A stretch of DNA of 64,000 nt. It comes from Dermatophagoides farinae. Lineage: Eukaryota > Arthropoda > Arachnida > Sarcoptiformes > Pyroglyphidae. Where the stretch lies: positions 892,001 through 956,000 of the forward strand of contig NC_134686.1 in NCBI RefSeq assembly GCF_024713945.1, read 5' to 3'. Below are positions 48,365 to 62,081 of the stretch, one piece after another. The notes under the pieces were generated by a model. That model made no database searches, had not been told where the DNA came from, and was given only the letters and a program-made list of their open reading frames with translations. Position 1 is the first letter of the stretch, and the number at the start of each line of letters is the position of its first letter. The position numbers and the translations under genes were made by a program.

Positions 48365-50276
48365 TTAATTTTTAAAAATATGATCCTCTGTTGGTTCATC
48401 ACATAATTCGAATGATTTTCGTAATGGATTATAACAAAAATGTTTATCACCATGAATCAATTGATTATTGGTCAAACTTAATGTATTGCGCATAATCTGG
48501 CAAAGATCTTCAACAAAATAATTTCCCGATGTTTTCAATTTAAAATCCTGAATTTTTTCCATCAAAAAACGTTCACTAATTCTTGCACCATTATCATCAA
48601 CACAATAACATATTTGTTCATTTGAACTACATTGGATTGGTTTGAAATTTCCTAAACCATTACAGCGTAATATTCCTACTGGTAATATACCATTTTTTGA
48701 AAGATATTCTTCTAACGCACAACGACAATCAATTTCTTGTGATAATTTTGAATCAGCTCTATATGGTGTAATTGGATTGCCATCCGGATCATGACAAGTA
48801 CAAGCAGCTATATTTGAAACAGAAATTGAATTCATTCATGAATTATTTTCAATAGAACAAAAAAAAAATTTAACACCATAACAAACCATCTGGACATTGT
48901 ACACGATAAAAATTATCATCAAAACCACATTTTGTATTCGTTAATCCTTCTAATGTTGTTCCTTTTTTGGCAAAATGATTAACCATTTTACTTGAACGAT
49001 GTACTTCGATAAAACATTCTTCTTCATAACTTTTTTCAATCGGTTTGTCCACTAATTTTTTTTTCTGTGTTTCTTCATCAACTATACAAACACAAATGAA
49101 ATGAATGAAAAAAAAAAAATTTCTGAATACATTAAATCATTAATGATCATTTATTACTTACAGCATACCAATCTGTTGAGTGCACCATAAACAACAGCTG
49201 ATTGCCATCTTACATATTCTGGTTTCAATGGTTGATATAAGGTTTTTGCATTATTTCTTGCCCAATCATTATTAATAATTTCTTTTGGATCCAATATTGG
49301 TTTACCGGTTTTTTCATTTACACACAAACAAGTTTCATTCATACATTGAACTTCTTGAAAATTTCCTGAAAATTTACATTTCATATGTGTATCCGAATTG
49401 AATACTGTTATCACTTTATCCAATTGTGCATTATGTTTATTCGATGGATCTAAACGATCAATGGCCAATGCTAATTTATCTTGCATTGTTTGTGAACATT
49501 TACATGTTTGATTCACGCTACGGTGGCTATCAATAATGCCAAATGTTGGTTTACCATCATTTGGATTCACACAATAAGCTCTATATATATAGGAAAATAA
49601 AAAGAAATGTTATTAAACATTACAAAGGTCAACACTGTTGATGAATTTACTTGTTTCTACTTGGTTGTTTCGGTGCATAAGTACCATCAAATGTACAATG
49701 TGGTAAAAATTGTTCATGTGCATATGGTATCGGAAATAATGATTTAATAGCATTATTTGCACTCATTATGTAGAACATTTTATTCTGTCTTACTGACCAA
49801 CGATTATGATATTCACGTAAACATGGTTTTGTTGATGATAACATCTGTTCTAAATCTGGTAATCGACAACGTTTTATCATATGATCACAAATCATACCAT
49901 TTTTACAACGTTCAATTCTATCATCCATTGACATTGATTCTGGTTCACATACATCATTTTCATCTAATAATTTAACACAAGCTGGACAACATTTATGACC
50001 AACAATATTTTCAATCAATTCATAACCATTTGGACATGATTCAATGGATAAACATTGAACATGTTCACAAAAATTATCCACAAATATTTGGCCACATTTT
50101 TTTCTATATTCATTTTCATATTGAGAATTTTTATTCAAATATCTTAATTGAAAACATTCAGCTTCATTGATTATATCCGGTGACATGGTTGTTGTAGCTG
50201 TTGAACAAATTGATTTTAAATTAATAATGAATAAAATCAATAGAAAAATTGATGAATAAAAAGCATTCGTCATCAT
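48365..50276 (-). CDS. Secreted thyroglobulin type-1 repeat protein (4 exons)
   Basis: Exons 50276..49651, 49580..49162, 49081..48887 and 48807..48365 join in phase for about 560 residues. A signal peptide (FLLILFIINLKSICS) leads to a VWC-like Cys cluster (KKCGQIF...CEHVQCLSIESC...HKCCPAC). Further Cys-rich units follow, several with the thyroglobulin type-1 pattern: the FxxxQC then CxCV signature appears as NFQEVQCMNETCLCVNEKTG and NFKPIQCSSNEQICYCVDDN. The central CWCV is altered to CLCV and CYCV. Thyroglobulin type-1 modules are secreted and often inhibit cysteine or other proteases. That would suit a mite with abundant cathepsins, but inhibition here is inference. An in-frame upstream Met at 50360 would add 28 residues before the signal peptide. 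No orthologue name assigned. Confidence 0.75.
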
Positions 50277-50787
50277 GATTATAATAATTAGATGATGGAT
50301 TTGATACACATACACACACGCACAAAAAAAAACGATTGAAACAATCAAAATGATAATCAATCAAATCAATGATTTCTGATCATCAATTTGATTGGTAAAC
50401 CAATTTTTTTTATTTCCTAGGTGATTGTTTTTGCTGATAAAGTAAATATCAGGATTAGTGGTGTAGAAAAAAGATTAATAATTGCACACACACACAGAGA
50501 GATCCGCATTGGATGGCAATGGCAGGCAGTCAAAAGAAAAAAAATTTTAATTTTAATTCTTTGAATCCAAGAAAACAAAAAAGAAAAATTAATTTTTGGC
50601 AACAAAATAGCAATGATGATGAAACAACAACAATAAAAACAATGATGAAATTTGATAAAATTTGGACAACAGAATCGGTAACGATGTAGAATCATTTTTC
50701 ACTATGATATGTGTGTGGGTGTGTGTTGGGAATCGACGATTTGAAACAAAAAAAAGAAAAGAAAAAAGAAACGAATTAAAATTTTTT
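50277..50787. other. Intergenic region between thyroglobulin-domain and Ig/sushi genes
   Basis: About 510 bases, AT rich, with (CA)n near 50309, (CA)n with GAGAGA near 50486-50502 and (TG)n near 50710-50725. It includes the thyroglobulin gene's promoter and the Ig/sushi gene's 3' UTR. No gene seen. Confidence 0.5.
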
Positions 50788-53700
50788 TTATTTTTCATTC
50801 ATACATAGAATATATTTATTTGTATTATTATACATACATTGATTTTCAATAAACTGACAATAAGGCATTGGTAAACGTAATTGATTATAAGTTCGTAAAT
50901 CAGCAACCGGTTGTGACATTAGATTGATTGGATCCGGTATCCAACTACCATTACGACAAATCAATACTGATGGTCCCATTAAATTGTAACCATCATGACA
51001 GCTATAATTGACACGACTATTTTCTTTCGGTGTATTCCAACATGTTTTTTCACCAATCAATTGTGATGTTCCTATTAGAAAGAAATATTAAAAAAAACAA
51101 ACGATAGAATCATCATTTTCAAAAAAAAATCCAATCCAATCCAAAGTAGTAAAAAAAAAAACATACCATTATTGATTGATGGTGGTAAATCAATGCAACC
51201 AGCATCACCAAAAAGTTTATAATTGATGCCCATACGCCATGAAGTCATCAATACTAATAGATGACAATGGAATGAAAGTTGTCCAGGATATTTGGTAAAA
51301 TTTTCAGCTAAATAACGTCTTTGTATTGCAATTTCATATGTACCATTTGATAATTGTTCAATCATATCGAATGTTTCACCAGCAAAATATTGATCAGTCA
51401 CGCTATTTGTATAAGTGAGAGAGAAAGAGAAAAAAAAACATTGAAAAAGGATAAATCTTTTTTGATTCAAACCACTACATGTCATGTCATGTCATGTCAT
51501 GATTAAGTTTTCAACCAAAAAAAAAAAACAAAAAAAATCACTTCATGAATCCATCTATTTTTGATTGATTTGAAAATCTCACTGGTGAATATAATAAATA
51601 AATACATGATATATATACATACTCATTATGAATACTACAAGCTGGTGATGGTTTTGGATACATTCCAATACAATGAAAACTAATTTCTTCAACACAGTTG
51701 ACCATATCGGTTTTGGTTTTCCAATTTGAATCTTTACAGGCATCTTTTTTTTCCCATTCATAAGACAAAAAGAGACAACAACAAAAAAATGACCAAAAGA
51801 AAAAAGAAAAAAATATGAGAAATGAATTGAAGCGAAAAATTGGAAACAAAAAAAAGACAAAGAAAAGAAAAGATTGTCTTGTGAAATCAAATCATCTATA
51901 TTCTGAGCAGCAGCAGCAGCAGCAGCATTTTTATATACATGATATTCTGATGATGATGTTCTGGAGGGAAAAAAAATTTTTTTTTTCTGTTTGACCGTTA
52001 TGTTATTTAAAGATGATTATTATATGATGTGAAAAAGAGAAAGAGAGAGAGAGAGTGGAAGGGCACAGAGATATAGATAGAAAAAAAACCGTGGACGTAA
52101 GCGAAAAAAAAAATTTTTTTTTCTGTTTCTCAGAATCTGCCGGAACAACAAAAGGCCAACCAACTTGATATTTTGATATGATATATGTGTAGAATTTTGT
52201 TGAACAAAATTTCAATGTATATTGTACATGATGGAACCAGTGATTTCATTGGAAACATGCACTGGATTTACTAGAATAAATAAATAAATGAATGATAAAA
52301 ACGGAAAAGAATCCTAGAAAAAAAAACATGTGGACAAAGCTGAATATGGTGATATTTTGAATTTAAAGTTTACAACAAGAACAAAAATAAACATATGTGT
52401 ACAATGAAAATGAAATCAAATTAAGATGGAAATGAAAATATTATTCATCATCATCATCATCATGGTGCGTGAGCAATGAAAAAAAAATAGATAAATAAAT
52501 AAATAAAATTAGATCATGTCATCCAGATTCTAGATTCTTGATTATCATTATTATTGGATCAAATTTCTTTGCTATAACACGTTTTAGTTGATTCTATATA
52601 TACCACTATTAATGTTGTTGTTCTGCATATGGAAACATTGTTATTATTGTCACATGTCAAACAAACAAACAAAATGAAATTGAAGAGAGATATATGGAAA
52701 TTAATCTGATGATGATGATGATGATGAAGGCGAGAAAATTTGACAAGATGAATCATGTTCCAGGAACAAAAATGAAACAAACAAAAAAAAAATTCTTGAT
52801 TATTGGTTGCTGCTGCTACTGCTGTCGTCAGCTGTGATGATGAATTATTTGATGATTGTCTGTTTTGTTTGTTTGTTTGTTGTTTTAGGGAAAGAATTTT
52901 TTTCTTTTTTTTTGACATTATAATTACCAACAATAATAATCATTTGTGCAGAATTTTCCGATTCATTATATTCAGTAATTACACGACATGAATATTGGCC
53001 AGCAAAATTCTTGTCAACATTGAATAATGTGACAGTGTTTAATAAATCTTTTGAATTATAATCAACGTGGCCACGAAATAATGACAATGCTAATGGACGT
53101 TTGTTTGGCATTGAAAAATAAACCTAAAAAAAAAAATACAATAAATGATGATGATAGAACAATGAGAAAATAAAATTTTCATTTTTTTTTTTAGCCATCA
53201 CATACCTCTTGACCATCTTTTTTCCAATTAACAGCCAATACTCTTTCATATGGTTTTGTAAACATATAATGGCAAGATAATTGTACACTTTCACCAGCTA
53301 TAACATAATCAGTACGGCCACTTTTAATTGACATGATATGTACTTCTGTAACCGTAATTGTCCATACGGATTTGGTCAAACAGATTGTCAGAAATATTCC
53401 TATATTGATAAATGAATGAAAAAAGAGAAAAAAAATTGAGCGAAAATAACACAAAACAGCGAAACACACAAAAAAAACAAAACAAAACATGACCAATCAA
53501 GATTCAAAAGCCAAGTCTCATGGTCATCAAAATCATAAAAAGATGAAATTTTTTTTTCATTTCTATTTTTTTTCGTTGATCATTTCAGTTTTTTTCTATG
53601 TCCATTTGTAGGCCGAAAAAAAATTGAACAAAGAAAAAAACATATGAAGATGATCAAAAACCAAACTAGATCAAGTGAGAGAGAGAATGAAAATGGAATT

Positions 53701-54616
53701 TTATTTGAGAAGAAAACCAAAGATAAACCACCAATATACAAACAAAATGATCATGATGATGATAATATGCGGACATACGGATGTAATATTTTTGTCTGTC
53801 TGTTTGTTTGTTGATGATGACGATCGTTGTATTTTTTTTTTTTTTTTTGTTCATGTATGGTCGTCATGATGATGATGATGATGATAATAAAAAAAAGCTA
53901 GTGCCGAAAAAAAAAATTACTTAGATTGAATTAGATGTCTGGCCAGTGGTCAAGCCCAGGCCGGATACCCGGTGGATGGGCACAACTTGCACACACACAC
54001 TTGCACACACTAATCAAGTTAATATATCGTGAATCGAATGAGTGTGTGTGTGTGTGTGTGTGTGTTTGTTGGTCCATTGTGATTGTTTTTTTTCTCATTG
54101 TTCAAAGAAAAAAAAAACCTACAAGGCTAAAAAACATAAAAAGTTTCGGTGAAAATTTTTTTGTTGTTGTTGTTGTTGTTTTTGTTTTTGTTTTTCAAAC
54201 ATTACCAAAAAAAAAAAAAAAAAATCCTAATACAATCTGACTGTTTCTGTTGTATTGTATGTTTTGTGTGTGTGTGTGTGTGTGTTTGTCGATTAAGTTG
54301 TGTCTTAAATCAAATTCTTCAAAACAAAACATTAACAATTAGTTGTTAAATTCCAATGAAAATTTTATTCTACAGAATTATATTAGTTGTTGTTGTTGTT
54401 GTTGTAAGCTAAATAGAATGGAATTTAGGTCAAAAATTCAACTGAAATTAACCAAAAACAACAAAAATAAAAACAAAAACAAATAAATTGTATTGAATTG
54501 AATTGAATTGAACTGAATGATTTGCCTATCTTTGTTTGTTCTATCTCTCTCTCTCTATTCATCATCATTGATTCAAATATCAAACACAATGAATGCTGAT
54601 CAAGCATCAAGATCAA

Positions 54617-54676
<60 letters not shown>

Positions 54677-55263
54677 GCAAAGAATCGAAATTTGAAATAG
54701 GAGGAGAAAATGTGCAAAAAAAAATCCGTTTCAAACAACAACAAAAAGAATAATTCCAGGCACGAAACAATGAGTGAGAGAGAAAGAAAAACTTTGGAAT
54801 TGCAAAAAAAAATCAATGAAATAAACAAACAAAATTTGAATGATAATGATTAACTTTTTTTTCTTGTTTTATGTAGAATGAATGAATGACGATTCTAACA
54901 ACAACAACAACAACAATAAAAATTCTGAATTTATGATTCAAATTCAAAACAATGGAAATGAATTTTCATGTTTTGTTTCATTACAGAATAATTCCAGAAT
55001 ATGAAACAAACACACAGAATGAGGAATATGTGTTTTTTTTTGGTTTTTTCACCCACAAATAATCAACACATTTATAGATTTGTAAAAGTTGTAGTGTAAA
55101 CATATATATTCTTTATGTATTTTGATTTTCTTCATTTTTTCTTTGTTTTTCTGGCCATAAATAACTTGTTCATTTGGTTTGGAACATAATACACCCACGC
55201 ACAAAACAAAAATTTTCGTTATGATCACAAATTTGATCATGTGTTTTATTGATGTTTCCTTAT

Positions 55264-55299
<36 letters not shown>

Positions 55300-58200
55300 G
55301 TTTGGGCACCCAAACACACAATCATCAAAAAGAAAAAAAAAATTTTCTGCTCGCCCAATCGGTCAAGGAGGAAACCAAACGAATTAAATGATCAAAAACA
55401 CACACATATAGAGGAGGATTAGGTTTTCATTTTTTTTTGTCTGGCAACAGTCTGTGTGTGTGTGTGAAATTGAACAATTGAATGGTTTTTTTTATGGAGA
55501 AAAAAATTGGCCCTCATTTTTTTCCTGTTTTGTTTCATTCTCTAAGATGAGTTTTAAATTCCTTTTTTTAAAAATGAATTCTGTATGTAACAGAATTCGA
55601 ATGTTTTAAATTGAATAGGCTGTAGATGATTAAAATTAAATTCATTTTTTTTTTAATCTTTTCAACAAGAATTTTGTTTCTAAGAAAGAAAAAAAAATAT
55701 GAAAAGATGTGCTTACTATGCATAATTTAATTTTTTTTAATACCATCATCATCATCATCATCATCATAGTTGCCGACATTATCATCTTGTCATTATATTC
55801 ATCATCATCATCATGATGGTGATGGTAAGCGCTTATCCGCTTTGTTGCCATATAATGAATATTCTTTAATTCTTCACAGACCAATAAAAATGAAAAGAAA
55901 GTAAATGTTTTTTTTTCTTGTGCCATGTGCAAAAAAAAAAATATTCTGATTCTGAAAGCTAAAGAATGAGAAAAACTTTAGGCCACAATTAACCGTAAAC
56001 AAAAAATGATTGGACATATAAACCAAAAAAAAAAAGTGTTAATGTGAAATTTTGATGAATTTGATCACTAATCATATGCCTGAAGATGAATTGGTGATTG
56101 GTGATTGGTGATGACGACAATTTTAATCATCATCATCATTTCATTATGACGTCTAGATTTTTTTTCATTGGATCAATATGTGATTATTCTGGAGATGTGA
56201 GATAAATAAATAGAGAAAAAAAATGATGGCCAGAAACTTTTGAGAGAGAGAGAGAGAGAGATTCAAACATATCTCCATTCTCAATAATTATATCAATCAT
56301 ATTTTTTTTTGGATCATATAATGTTATGATATGTGTGTGTATCTGTGTTCCTGGATCGTACCGAATCATATGGTGAGAGATAGAACCATAATGCGAATTC
56401 ATGCGTGAACAACAAAAAAAAACAATGTATCATATTGAACCGGAAATTTTGTAGAAACAAAAAAAAATTCCTGTCGTCTGATGTTTGTCGTTTGTAAACA
56501 ACAACAACAACAACCAGAAACAATCTATACGAGAAAGAAAATAAAAGTTGAAAACTTTTTGAATTCCAACAAAACAACAACAACAACAATTCTTGATTCT
56601 ATGAATTACATTGTAAATTTTTTTTTTGGTTCTGGAAATGCATCATGAAATGTTGATGATTTCAACGTTTTTTTTGTTTGGTTTTGTTTGTTTCTTGATG
56701 ATTTCAGATTCTAGTTGGGTGATAATTAAAATAAATAAATAAAAAATTTTTCACGACAAGAGAGATTAGAGATCAGTACAATAGACACATGAAATTAACA
56801 ATTAATCATAGCCAGAAAAAAAAGAAACAACAAAAAAAAGTAAAACATATTGCTTTCCATATGTGTTTCTATTTTTGGTGGTTTAATTTTTTTTTGTCAT
56901 TGGCAAAACATCACCACCATTACTGCCACCAGAATCAGCAGCAGCAGGAGCAGCAGTAAAAAAATCAGAATTTCGGCCAAAAATAATTAATTCTAACACA
57001 CACACAAGAAACATGACCATAGGGACTTTAATCATCATCATCATCATCATCATATTCATTAAGTCGCTTATCGCTTATATTTCATTATTATTATGGATGT
57101 TGTGCAAATGTTGATGATGAATATAAATTTCTGGCTGTTTTGTTTTTTGTTTTATTTTTGTTTTGTTTTTTTAGTTGACTTTTATTTGGGTTCATTTTGT
57201 CATTACATTTATATTAATCTATATACTACCATAAGTCCTAAGGGTTTCTAAATGTATTTGAATTTGAAATTTTTCGTTTTCATTTGCCCAATCTTTCTTT
57301 ATCTGTAAATCAGATGGCAAAAATAGCAAATGGTAAAACTTTCAAATTGTATTGAATTCTCAGTGTATAAATGAGAGAGAGAGAGAGAGAAAAAAAAAGT
57401 ATAGACTCTTGAGAATGAGTAAATAAAAAAAAAGTGAAACACAGAATCATCAGAATCGTCATTTGAATTGATACAATTTTGTTTTACTATGGATAGAATT
57501 TCAAATTTGAAAGAAAGAGAGAAAAAAACTTAATCTTTTTTCTCTTTTGATTACACCAATACACCAGAATCTGACTAGATAGATAGAAAAAGGAAACGTT
57601 TTTAAAATTCCATCTAATTTTTCATGAATATTTTATGAAAAAAAAAACAGAATGAGATAATTCCAAAAGAGAATTTTTTTTTCTAGTCATCATCATCATC
57701 AACTGAAAACTGGTAATCATCGATCGATGATAATGCTATCTCAACTGTGTATTCAGGATTCTATTTTTATCTCAAATTGCAACACACTAGCTCAAAAAAA
57801 AAAATAAAATAAAATGCACCGTAGAATTTGGAGATATAAATGGCTTCTTCTACGATACAGAATCTCAATTTTCAAATAGAATCGTGTGTGTGTGTGTGTG
57901 TGTTTGTGTGTATGTATGTTATTCATTTCAATTCTCAATAGAAAAAAAAACTAATTAACTTTCAATTAAAATATCTTGTTATGTCATGTGTTGTGTTGTT
58001 GCTCATCATTGATTGACATGTTGAAGAATGTTTTTTTTTGTTTTGTTTTTGTTTTCGTTGTTCATGTTGCTGCTCAAGATGCTTATAACGTACATATATC
58101 TGACATATTTTTTTCTATGTTCATCTACTGGGATTTGTGTGTCTGGATTCAACTCAAAAAACAAAAAAAAACAAAACACAATCATTGCCTATATGTTTGA

Positions 58201-59774
58201 CAAGAATCAGTAACAGATGAAACTTTTGATTCAAAATAATGCAAAACAAAATTATTATATGATGATCGCTTTTGATTTGACTACAATTGCCTGTTTTTTT
58301 CTACAGGCTTGACATATTCTTGATTCATCATATTCTTTGATTCTCAGAATAAAATGAACAAAAAAAAAATTTCAACCATTAACACGCACCACAGAAAAAA
58401 AAATCTGAATCATTGATTTTTCAAAATCGATTCTGGTTTTCTTTCGTTTTTCTTTCCTCCTCTGTTCAACCATCCACCAACCAACCAACCAACCAAAGAC
58501 CGGAACCATTATTATTGTCATTGACAATAATAATGGAGAATAAAAAAAAATGTGAAATCAACAAAAAAAAGAAAGGAAAATGAAATCTTACCTAATGTTA
58601 TCACCAAATTGAAAATTTTTGGCACATTTTTATTACTATTGTATGGTATTAGTTTTTGTCGTAATAGTCGTCTTTGTTGTTGTTGTCGATTTTGATCTAA
58701 TTTCAATTCAATACAATTGCTGATGTTATCAACATCATCATCATTATCATTGTTAATAGATTTTCGATGGATTCTAGTTGTTGTCTTTGTCAAATTTAAT
58801 CTGACAATAGATTTATTATCATTGTTGTTACTTTTGTTGTTGTTGTTGTTGTTGTTGCTGTTATTATTATTTTCATTAGTTTTCCATGGTAATAATAATA
58901 ATAAAGGCAACCAAAAATGTTGCTGCAGTTGTTGTCTAAGCGGTGGTTGAAGAAAATTAATGAATCGATCAATGATTAGTGTCGTCTTCGTCGTCGTTGT
59001 CGTCGTCTTCCATGATGACGATTGTAATTGTTGTGGTTGTGAAATTGAAAAAATATTGCCATTTTCTTTATTTTTTAAAGGCTTACAATCATCATCATCA
59101 TCATCATCGTAATCATTATTGATTATTTGATTTGAAAATAAAATTAAGTTGTCATTGTCATCATCATCATTCTTCTGTTCTAATAATGGTTTACTATGAT
59201 TATTTCTCCTATACAACCACAACCACCACCACCACCACCATAACAGCAAATAAAATTTCAATATAGCACTAATTATCCATATGATGATTGTTGATGATAA
59301 TAATGATGGGAACCAAGGCACATGATGATGAATATAATCAAGAATTTTGGCCATTTTTATTCTGATTAAATCGATATCCGTTGTCGTCGTTGTCGTCATC
59401 GTTGTTGTTGTTGTTGTTGTTGTGGAATAAATTAGTGATGAAATCAAGGCCATAATAGTGATGAAAATTGATAATATATAACAATAACAATGAATAGAGA
59501 CTGAAATCAGTGATAATAATATAATCAATGACAACGATAATGGCCACAATGACCATTGAAATTGTTTAATGATTGAAATTTGATCATCATCATCATCATC
59601 ATCGTTTTGGTGATGGTGATTATAATCAGAATAATAAATTGTTGATTGAATTATAATTATAATGAACATCAATAACGATGGCAGTATCGATAATGAAGAA
59701 ATTGAAATTGAAAATTCGATTACATTACTGTAGCTGGTGGTAACGGTAGTGATCATGATCATGTTGATTATCAC
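50788..59774 (-). CDS. Ig-domain plus sushi (CCP) protein with long hydrophobic first exon (6 exons)
   Basis: Exons 59774..58592, 53399..53206, 53123..52928, 51743..51623, 51402..51167 and 51071..50788 are phase consistent, about 737 residues. The Ig module has Cys in GESVQLSCHYMF, Trp in VLAVNWKKDGQEV and the closing FAGQYSCRV. Its spacing resembles arthropod Beaten-path proteins (WKKDGQEVYFSMPNKRP). A second Cys-bounded module (NCVEEISFHCIGMYPKPSP to GQLSFHCHL) is followed by a sushi module (GDAGCIDLPPSINNG, NYSCHDGYNLMGPS, ICRNGSW). The Ig-coding exon opens inside a hydrophobic stretch (LVITLGIFLTICLTKSVW) completed by the last codons of exon 1. Exon 1 is 394 codons with several membrane-like segments and poly-Asp/Asn/Thr runs. 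Whether all of it is translated is uncertain. The gene is likely surface-exposed and involved in recognition or adhesion. The Ig/sushi exons are much more secure than exon 1. Confidence 0.6.
52212..52270 (-). other. Possible alternative terminal exon of the Ig/sushi gene
   Basis: A good acceptor (TTATTTATTCTAG) followed by an in-phase short reading frame, VNPVHVSNEITGSIMYNIH then stop. If joined to the donor at 52927 it would end the protein just after the first Ig module. Phase agreement alone has a one-in-three chance. Confidence 0.25.
53939..53990. other. Isolated GC-rich block with CCGG stem
   Basis: In a region over 70% AT, this stretch is mostly G and C. It contains CCGG-ATAC-CCGG (53961-53972, a 4-bp perfect stem) and two GGCC sites 18 bases apart. 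It has no ORF of note and is not a simple repeat. It may be a regulatory element or a small structured RNA; unassigned. Confidence 0.3.
54621..54675. repeat. (CA)n microsatellite, 55 bases
   Basis: Uninterrupted AC dinucleotide run; the longest dinucleotide array in the window. Confidence 0.98.
55265..55298. repeat. T34 homopolymer
   Basis: Thirty-four consecutive T. Read on the minus strand it is a poly-A tract, but the flanks show no retroposed gene or target-site duplication that I can see. Confidence 0.95.
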
Positions 59775-62052
59775 AAATGAAGAATGGCGGTGATTTCAAT
59801 TTTGTTTTTAGGCTTTTTTTTATTCTGGTTGGCAAATAGAATGAAAAAACAAAAAACCAAACACACCAAAATTACATTTTAACACAAAATGAGATTTGAT
59901 TTGATTTCTGAATTGGGCGTGTGGTGATTTTTTTTCTATTTTCACTGGCAGTATCGATTATCGATTATCGATTGTGTGTGTGTGTGTGTAGCAATAAAGT
60001 AATTATATTCTTTGATAGTGATTCCGGTTCGTTTGTTGTTGTTGTTGTTGTTGTGTTGTAACAGAATCGAAATGGAATTAATTTCTGTATCGGATATATG
60101 AATATTATTTACAAACATACAACAGAATCTTCATCAGTATCAATGTATTTAATGTGAATTAAATGATCATATATATTCATTTGTTTGTTTGTTGTCCACC
60201 AACGTAGGGTTAATGGGTATATCATCGATAATGATTATTATTGAAAAAGCAAACAAAAAAAACTGATTGAACACACACACACACACACCCAAAACAAGTT
60301 GAAAAAAATGTCAATCAAAGATCGATTAAATTCATTTCAATTATCGTCATCGTCGTCGTCGTCGTCGTCGTATTCGTTGTTATTCAATTTGGCTATTTTC
60401 ACTAATGTTTTTTTTTGGGGGGGAGGGGGAAAATTGAAACGAAATGGAGAAAAAAAAATGAGAAAACTTGGAATTATATAATGGATAAAATGATGCAATA
60501 AACAAACAAACAGAATTCATAATCATAATCATCATCATCACATACAAAGGAAACCGACATAATGATGATGATGATGATGATGGAAAACACTAAAAAACCA
60601 AAACCGAAAAAAAAATGAAACTTGATGAAATAATAAATAAATGTATAATATCCGAATGATGAGTGGAAATATAACCATCAAACACACACACACACACCAT
60701 CACAGAGAATAAATGGCCGTATTTTTTTTTTAATATTCTTGTTGTGGTTCTTTGCAATTTAATTTAATTTGTGTTTCATGCTGATAATGTTGTTGATTGT
60801 AAGTGAATCATCATCATCATCATCATCATCATCGTCGTCATTGTTATGGCCAATTTTCAAGATTGCAAAAATTATAATTGAACCAACAGCAAATGAAAAA
60901 CTTGTTTATTGGAACGTTATTTGTGAATTATGAATGAATTTTTTTTTACTTTTCGATTAAAATGAAATTTGATACATGTAGATAGATAGAATTGATCGTG
61001 GATCAGAATCGATTCTGTTTTTTTTTTTAATATTCTGTCAATTGTTGTTGACCACATAAATACACCAGTGAAAAAGTGGAAAAAGTTTTTTTTTCTCTGG
61101 TTTAAAACTTATTTTGAAATAAAAAGATCACAACAAGGACGAGTTCAAGTTGATTCTAGAGAATTTTTTGTATTTTTGGTCCCAGTGTGTGTGTGTGTGT
61201 TTCACCACCAAAACAACGCGTTTCATTTGAAATAGTTCCAACCGACCAACAGACTGATGATGATGATGATGATGATGATGATAATTTCAAAATATCACAT
61301 GTGTACCATTTTTGCTGTTTTAACAACAATAACAGAGTATAAAAATGAAAAAAGTTTTTTTTTCTCAAACAACAAAACACACGCACACACAGAGAGATGG
61401 AGAAAAAATTGTGAATAAAAATATAAAACTTGCGCGTGCATTTTATATGCGATGTGAGTGATGATGATGGTCAACACCCTGAACATACACTACACACATG
61501 CACAAACCAATAAAACAAACGGTATTTTACAGTCGGTATTGGACTTGCATGCAAATAACAACCAGAAGAGAAGAGAAAAAGCACGCGTAATTTATGATTT
61601 CGTTTTTTTTTGGTTCCAACAACAACAACAAAAAATTGTGTGAACATATGGTAGTTCCTGGTAGTTTGTCTAGTACACACACACACAAATACACGGTGAA
61701 AATCAACAGAAAATCTGGTCATAATAATCATCATCATCATTAAGAATTGTCGTCAAATAATAAATTAACAAAAAAAAAAAAAAAAACAACAACAATCACA
61801 TACACATACACACACACAGGAAAAAGGTGTAACTATCATCCATGAACAAACACACAAAATATTAACCATTTTTTTTACAGCACAAAATGACACTATATAT
61901 ATTGTGTATTGTGATTGAACCAAAAAAAAAAAAAAATTTGGTAACAATTTAAATGGAAATGGAAATGAAAATATAACAAATAATGACTGACTGACTGACT
62001 GAGTGAGACAAACGAAATTGTTTTCCAGAACCTTGAGGCTCATAAATAACCC

Positions 62053-62081
62053 TGTCGTCGTCGTCGTCGTCGTCGTCGTCG
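62053..62081. repeat. (GTC)n trinucleotide repeat
   Basis: About nine copies of GTC, a CpG-containing repeat that is rare in this AT-rich background. A similar shorter array lies near 60345-60370. Confidence 0.93.

Larger units (their letters stand above)
53400..58591. other. 5.2 kb first intron of the Ig/sushi gene
   Basis: Simple-sequence DNA with no exon supported. It holds a GC-rich block at 53939-53990, (TG)n near 54043-54065, poly-A/T, the longest (CA)n of the window at 54621-54675, a T34 run at 55265-55298, (ATC)n near 55744-55767 and 55800-55815, (GA)n near 56242-56261 and 57374-57390, and (TG)n near 57884-57910. Long first introns are usual for arthropod Ig recognition genes. Confidence 0.5.

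Noticed and set aside
48190-48453. N-terminal extension of the thymidylate kinase frame
   Set aside because: The extension is Phe/Ile/Lys rich and overlaps the end of the thyroglobulin gene. The family start fits MSSKRGM at 48189.
55265-55298. Poly-T as the tail of a retroposed copy
   Set aside because: No coding or SINE-like body and no target-site duplication next to it.
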